64,000 bases of DNA from contig CM043002.1 of NCBI GenBank assembly GCA_023678885.1, positions 328,022 through 392,021 of the forward strand, given 5' to 3'. The notes under the pieces are model-generated. The model was not told where the DNA came from. It worked only from the letters and a program-made list of their open reading frames with translations, and made no database searches. The position numbers and the translations under genes were made by a program. Every line of letters begins with the position of its first letter. The stretch's first letter is position 1. The stretch comes from Pogostemon cablin (taxonomy: Eukaryota; Streptophyta; Magnoliopsida; Lamiales; Lamiaceae). Below are positions 58,946-64,000 of the stretch, in pieces.

Positions 58946-58999
58946 ATCAACAGTTCATTGCCCCCAATCTTGGGATGCACTGTCTTCTCTTGCTTTAAC

Positions 59000-60290
59000 T
59001 TTGTTTATTTGAATCTTTATGGAAACTGCAGTCTTTGTTTGCGGTTCATCTTCCACAGGCTTATCGAAGGACATGTCTTCAAACTTGTAAGAGTCTTGAA
59101 TAGAAGGTCATTCGATGTGATTTGATGTCAGACTCAACTCCATGTCGTGAGCTCTTGTAGCCAACTCTTCAAAAGTTTTAGGCCGAATTCCTTGGAGTAT
59201 ATAGCTAAGTTTCCATTGCATCCCTTGAATGCACATTTCTATAGCTGAAGTTTTTGATAGATTTTCTTTGCAATTGAGGCTTAGACTCCTCCATCTATTG
59301 ATGTAATCGAGGACATATTCTTCATCACTTTGACAAGTATTTGTTAGCTATATCATGCTAATAATTCTTCGTGTACAGTAGAAACGGTTGAGGAATTCTT
59401 TTTCCATTTGCCCCCAACTATCAATGGTGTTGGCTTTCAAGTCAATGAACCAATCAAAGGCATTTTCTTTCAGAGATCGGACGAATTGCCTCACCATATG
59501 ATCCCCATAGGTCCCAGCATCATTGCATGTCTCGACGAAGTGCGCTACATGTTGTCTTGGATTGCCTTTGCCGTCAAATTGTTGAAATTTGGGAGGTTGG
59601 TAGTCAGTTGGCATCCTCAAGTTATCAATCCTCTTTGTATATGGCTTGGAGTAGGTTGAAGAAGATTTGGAGCTTACTTCAAACTTGTCTTTTATCGTCT
59701 CTATGACGATGTTCTTTAATTGATTGATATGAAACATTCCATCAGCTGAAACATGCACTTCCTCAATTGGTTTCTCTTTAGATATATGATGTTTCGTCGA
59801 GTCTTCCTCCTTGTGCTTATCCTCAACTTGTTTCTTATTTGTATGGCTTGTCTCCGCATTATCTATTTTCTTCATAAGTACTGAGATCTTTATGTCTTGA
59901 GCTTCCATGTGCTTGTTGAGTTCTTCAATGGCTCTCATCATACTTGCGAGTTAATCCTCAATGGTCATAGCACTTGTCGTCATCACTGCAGCTTCAGTTG
60001 AAGCAGGTGGTGAGCTTTGCATTGAGTGAGGAGTTGAGTAGGCAGAAACATTTTCACCACCTTTGTTGTCATGCGATGACTTATTGAGAGTAATCCCAAC
60101 CATATGGTTTGTCTCTAAGGAGCCTTTAGACATATTTCTTGTAAAGTCTTCAACCTTGTCAGTTTGCAACTCTGGAGGTTTTGATGCAGTAGGTCTTCGT
60201 ATTACAATCTTTAATGGAGTCATCATTTGAGTCTTCACAGCGACTTTGTGGTAGATGACCTTTTGATTGCGATCCTAAGAGGACTCATTA
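59000..60290 (-). pseudogene. Gypsy-type gag gene, interrupted by stops
   Basis: Read on the minus strand, one frame runs from MTPLKIVIRRPTASKPPELQ (about 60235) through a TAA at about 59952, then MMRAIEELNKHMEAQDIKIS. The retrotransposon gag core is YQPPKFQQFDGKGNPRQHVAHF...NAFDWFIDLKANTIDSWGQM...FLNRFYCTRR. After a TAG it continues EEYVLDYINRWRSLSL to a stop near 59115. A variant of the N-terminus (MSPLRIAIKRSSTTKS) lies just upstream, in another frame. There is no zinc knuckle or protease downstream. Confidence 0.88.
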
Positions 60291-60351
60291 TTTATACTTG
60301 TAGAGAGAAGAGATGAGAGGTAGAGACGGTCCCACCGGGCGTGCCAAAATT

Positions 60352-61058
60352 TATAACAATAAATTTTGTATTTATGATAAAATAAATACAAGAGAATTAC
60401 AATAATAATCCAAAAGGATTAAACTTGATAATTTAGGAAACAATCTCTATCTATCCTCTGATTCTTCTCTTGAACTAATTTGGACTTTGACTGGTTGTGT
60501 TGATCACACTGATCGCGTTGATTACGCTGACTGTGTGTGTTGAGCTGGATCTTCAGTTGAAGCTTGTCCGAACCAGGATTTGGGACCTTATAACGTTACT
60601 CCAGAGACGTCGAACCTTTATTTGGATTAAAGGTGTTTATTGTAAAAAACACTAGATCTGGGAGGCTTAGCACCTTAATCCCGGGTCGTATGCTGTTCTT
60701 GGTGCGAAGAACAGTGAAGAACTTAGTGTATGAAGAACGCTTGATTTTGGGGGCTTAGCACCTTGATCCCGAATCATATGCCGTTCTTGATTTAAAAATG
60801 TTTGAAGATCTAGATGAGTGTTGCTCGTGTTTCAATCTCTTCAGAGCGTTAGCATTTTTGAGTCTATGAATATGTGCTTAGAATGAATGGAGGAGGGCTC
60901 CTTATATAGGTGAAGGGTGAGGACGCCCCATAAATAACTCGCTGTCTGATTGGTTCAGGGCTGATTTGACCTGATTTATTTACTCAATTAATTGATAATT
61001 ATTGCATTAATTTGCCACATATTTTTCTTTAATAGGAAATAAAATTCAAGTGCATACA
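60352..61058 (-). repeat. 5' LTR of the gag-only element
   Basis: 707 bp, collinear with 57155-57976 apart from a deletion of about 115 bp and scattered substitutions. Confidence 0.9.
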
Positions 61059-61063
61059 CCCTC

Positions 61064-61261
61064 TTTATAGCCACTTAAGGTATATTTTACGATTTACCTT
61101 TTTTACCAATCCTTAGAATGGGAGTGGTAGGACCCCTAATGATGGAGTACACCATTAAGAATAATAGCAGTTGTCTGAGGGAATGGAACAGAATAATTAC
61201 AACCTTTCTCACCAAGGGACTTACTTCTCTATGTCTTTACGTTTAAGTTACCCGATGACAC
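61064..61261. other. Short intergenic spacer
   Basis: Non-coding DNA between the gag-only element and the hAT MITE. Confidence 0.6.
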
Positions 61262-61269
61262 ATTGCCAG

Positions 61270-61799
61270 TAGAGCTGCTATAGAAAACGAGCAGCTCGAA
61301 GGCTCAACTCAACAAAGCTCGAACTCGTTTGACCGTTTCTATTCGAGCTCGTTTAGTTAACTATCTGAGGCTCGAAAATAATAATTAATAAAATTAATAT
61401 TATTGAGTATTATTATTATTTAATTATAATAATATATAATAAAACAAATATTTTAAATATAATAAAAAACACTTTCTGTCCAATTCAAAGAGGGTTTCTT
61501 TTTCATTTTGGGCGTCTCACCCAAAGGTTTCTTTTCCTTTTTACACACATGGGACCACCACCCCCACTAATATAATTAAAATATGGGGCCTACACTCCCA
61601 CTAATACAATTACTCACTACACATTAAATAATAATACTCATTAATTTATGTGCAAAAAAGAAAAAGACCCTTTTTGGGCGGGACGGAGGGAGTGTAAAAT
61701 ATTAGACTCGATTTGGCTTGATAAGGCTTGAAAACTCAACCTTTTTGCTTAACGACCCGAGCTCGAGTATGGGGTGGTCAGACTGGTTTAACACCTCTA
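61270..61799. mobile_element. hAT-type MITE carrying a nested Stowaway-like insertion
   Basis: Ends TAGAGCTGCTATAGAAA and AACACCTCTA are imperfect inverted repeats. Flanks attgccag (61262-61269) and attggcag (61800-61807) match at 7 of 8 positions. Inside, gagctcg words are repeated on both sides. A second MITE (61470-61694) sits in its middle. Confidence 0.7.
61470..61694. mobile_element. Stowaway-like MITE nested in the hAT MITE
   Basis: Inverted ends CACTTTCTGTCCAATTCAAA and, on the minus strand, CACTCCCTCCGTCCCGCCC. The internal word 'cccactaatacaattactcactacacatta' is typical of the family. The left flank lacks a clear TA. Confidence 0.75.
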
Positions 61800-61807
61800 A
61801 TTGGCAG

Positions 61808-62118
61808 CCCCATACAAAAATTTGTTCTGTTCAACCCTAGTCATTCACAACTCTGGATAATGTATAAGGACACTGAAGGTAGAGACAAGGCCCAAACCCT
61901 AACATTTTAGTTTCTACTTTTACATAGAAGACAGAGACGAGGCCCAAACCCGATCTCACCTCTGAGAATGAAAACACAAATATAAATACCATAGAGAATA
62001 CTTTCGCTCCACAATGCTCCATTCCTAAGCCCAAACACTCTCTCTGAATCAACAAAGAGAAGAATGAAACAAATCAGAGAGACATTAATTGGGTTTATAT
62101 ATACATGAATAGAATAAC
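61808..62118. other. Intergenic DNA
   Basis: No gene or element boundary is recognised. Confidence 0.55.
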
Positions 62119-62900
62119 TGTTGGTTTATATGTGCACCAACCAATCACTTACAATATTATGGATAGAAATGTAGAAGGGAGAATGTACTAAATATTGTAC
62201 TAACAAGATTACAAATGAAATTAAAGGAGAAGAAGCAGATAATCTTCCTACACCTTTTTACAGAATCTTCAAGAAAGCAGCGCGTAGAAGTCGAGTCAAG
62301 GTTGAACTTCTTCCTGCAAGAAGAAACACACCCCGGTCTTGGTGAATCTTCCCCAAAGGTAAAATGACTTTTCCTTTCCGGCGAGGCAGCACCGCAATCG
62401 CTGGAACTTCGACGAACGAAAGAGATGGAGAACTGGATCGTTAACTAAGATGAAAATGCTTTGTGATGCAAATGCTTGTTGATTGTGGTGTGTTTGAATG
62501 AATGATGAATGATCCTATTTATAGGTGCACCATTCCACTCAACCATAATGGTGATTGTGACGTATTAATTGTTGATTGCGTGATTTTCTCTAATCAGCAA
62601 TTATGAAGATTTGATTTGATTACGTGATTTCCTCTAATCAGTAATTATGGAGGGCTATAGCGACCAGATTCAACAAACCTACTCCAATCATCATTTATGA
62701 AAAGATTCGTAATCTGATTTTTGAGGATTTCCCTCCTACATGGGATAATAATTTCGTATTAATTCCCATTACGCCTCACATAACCTCTCCAGTAGATGAG
62801 TCAAATTACACTCACTCACTATACTCATTTAATTGGTGATTAATTTAACAATCAACCCTTACTAACCAATTAAATTCAATTAATTTAATTAATTCCTACA
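62119..62900 (-). repeat. Probable 3' LTR of the third copia element
   Basis: The start is supported by the adjacent polypurine tract at 62901-62909. The end at 62119 rests only on a TG/CA terminus and could be off. Confidence 0.6.
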
Positions 62901-63446
62901 ATCCCCCACATGAGTGTAATTTGGTGAACCCACATGAAATGCAGACACACAAACCAGTCCTCGTGAGACACTAATGTATCCGGATAGGTAGCTTGGGACT
63001 TTGAACCTTACGTAGTCCAACACTATCGAGTATACTGGTGGCTTAGTAGACACAAGGTCTTTGAACTACTCCTCCTTAGCGTATACTTAGACAACAGTGT
63101 GAACGCATCAATGCCTCTCATCATCTTCGTTCTCACATTTTAGTCCATTTCGGCCATAGACCCCCTTTGGATTTATAAGTGTTTCACTTGAAGCGGCCAC
63201 TCACTTTTCACTTACATAGGTGATCTCCTATTTTGAGTACCCCGTCATACTCAATCAGCCTTCACTAGGCCTTTTAGGAATCATTAAAAGTCAGAGACTT
63301 AATCTCACCATAATACGTGTTCCCATACTTGGTAATATTGCTCTACTAAGGAATGGTCGGTACCAAGTTTCACTTGAACCTCCACAGTTTCGTTTTCCCG
63401 TTGAACCAAGTTCTTAGGATCTCCAGTCATCAAAGTTGGGTTTCCA

Positions 63447-63994
63447 CTATTTAGCTCTTTTCTTTGTGGATTTTAATCCCATTCCTTTTAGCAATTTATT
63501 CATTTGATCTCGATTAATTACTTTCGTGAGCGGATCCGCTATATTTTCTTTTGACCTCACGTAGTCAATTGACATTACACCACTCGAGATCAATTGTCTC
63601 ACCGTGTTATGTCGCCTACGAATATGTCTAGACTTTCCATTATACATATCACTAAGAGCTCTTCCAATTGTGGCTTGAATGTCACAATGTACCATCACCG
63701 TAGGAACTGGTTTGTTCCAACATGGAATGTCCTCTAGGAAGTTTTTAAGCCAATCTGCTTCTTCCCCAGCTTTGTCTAAAGCTATTAACTCAAATTCCAT
63801 TGTGGAACGGGCTATACAGGTCTGTTTTGTAGACCTCCAAGACACTGTTCCACCTCCAATAGTGAATACGTATATACTTGTGGAGAACGAGTCTTTTGTG
63901 TTAGATATCCAGTTTGCATCACTGTACCCTTCAAGTACTGTTGGGATACTTAGAATTGTGTAGCCCCACATCAAGAGTGTATTTCAAGTATCTC
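63447..63994 (-). pseudogene. Copia RNase H domain, frameshifted
   Basis: The first segment reads VLRYLKYTLDVGLHNSKYP. After a frameshift near 63945 it continues VLEGYSDANWISNTKDS, GTVSWRSTKQTCIARSTMEF, VMVHCDIQATIGRALSD, KSRHIRRRHNTVRQL and ENIADPLTKVINRDQM, ending at a stop at 63447. The acidic residues of copia RNase H (GYSDANW, VHCD) are present. Upstream domains lie beyond the right edge. Confidence 0.88.
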
Positions 63995-64000
63995 AACACT

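Larger units (their letters stand above)
57155..61058 (-). mobile_element. Gag-only Ty3/gypsy derivative (TR-GAG type), minus strand
   Basis: LTRs 57155-57976 (822 bp) and 60352-61058 (707 bp) have TG...CA ends (the second is degenerate at one end). The element is flanked by a 5-bp duplication CCCTC (57150-57154 and 61059-61063). Read on the minus strand, a presumed primer site TTTTGGCACGCCCGGTGGG follows the 5' LTR and a purine-rich tract gcgagaggg precedes the 3' LTR. The interior has only a gag gene and then a tandem-repeat array. No protease, reverse transcriptase, RNase H or integrase is present. Such elements need enzymes from other gypsy elements. Confidence 0.9.
62119..64000 (-). mobile_element. 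Third Ty1/copia retrotransposon, 3' part, minus strand, leaving the window
   Basis: On the minus strand, an RNase H coding segment (63994-63447) is followed by a non-coding stretch. A purine tract gtgggggat comes next, then a probable 3' LTR 62900-62119 beginning TGTAGGAATT and ending AACCAACA. The partner LTR and target duplication lie outside the window. Confidence 0.8.

Noticed and set aside
59408..59659. Plus-strand 83-codon ORF in the gag-only element
   Set aside because: It is antisense to the well-supported gag core on the minus strand.
1..64000. tRNA, rRNA, CRISPR or bacterial-type operon features
   Set aside because: None was recognised by eye. Gene structure, transposons and introns are those of a plant nuclear genome; a tRNAscan run would settle small RNA genes.

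Overview
The window is nuclear DNA of a flowering plant, most likely a eudicot. It has intron-rich genes with AT-rich introns, two conserved plant housekeeping/developmental genes, an organelle-type PPR gene, and dense plant transposons (Ty1/copia, Ty3/gypsy-derived, L1-type LINE, MULE, hAT, CACTA and Stowaway-like elements). The genus cannot be fixed from sequence reading alone.

Layout: (1) 0.1-4.0 kb, minus strand: first seven coding exons of TRAPPC11 (Foie gras), a TRAPP tethering-complex subunit; the gene runs off the left edge. (2) 4-24 kb: a repeat-rich desert. It holds a decayed Ulp1/C48-protease gene of the kind carried by plant transposons, split by a probable solo LTR; a miniature CACTA element; a 2-kb MULE-like element inside an older repeat; a deleted Tork-like copia element with intact target-site duplication; microsatellites; and a GC-rich hAT MITE. 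(3) 24.4-38.3 kb, plus strand: the complete DEK1 phytocalpain gene. I resolve 30 coding exons totalling 6,429 nt (2,142 aa), with a hAT MITE in intron 10. (4) 38.8-42.2 kb, minus strand, tail-to-tail with DEK1: a four-exon DUF1639 gene (191 aa) whose first intron contains a complete intronless PPR gene on the same strand. (5) 42-64 kb: a second accessory region. It holds a nearly complete copia element with nonsense lesions mainly at CAG codons, Stowaway-like MITEs, a small MULE, a 5.5-kb LINE with a 17-bp target-site duplication, a gag-only Ty3/gypsy derivative (TR-GAG type) with a tandem-repeat array where pol would be, nested hAT and Stowaway-like MITEs, and the 3' end of a third copia element leaving the window on the right.

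Functionally, the host genes are independent: TRAPPC11 (membrane trafficking), DEK1 (plasma-membrane calpain controlling epidermal fate and growth), a DUF1639 protein of unknown function, and an organellar RNA-processing PPR protein. Most of the rest is transposon biology. Insertion boundaries are often precise because both terminal structures and target-site duplications can be read. Exon boundaries of DEK1, TRAPPC11 and DUF1639 were set by splice consensus and checked by reading-phase arithmetic. Lineage and synteny statements rest on remembered family sequences and need a database check.
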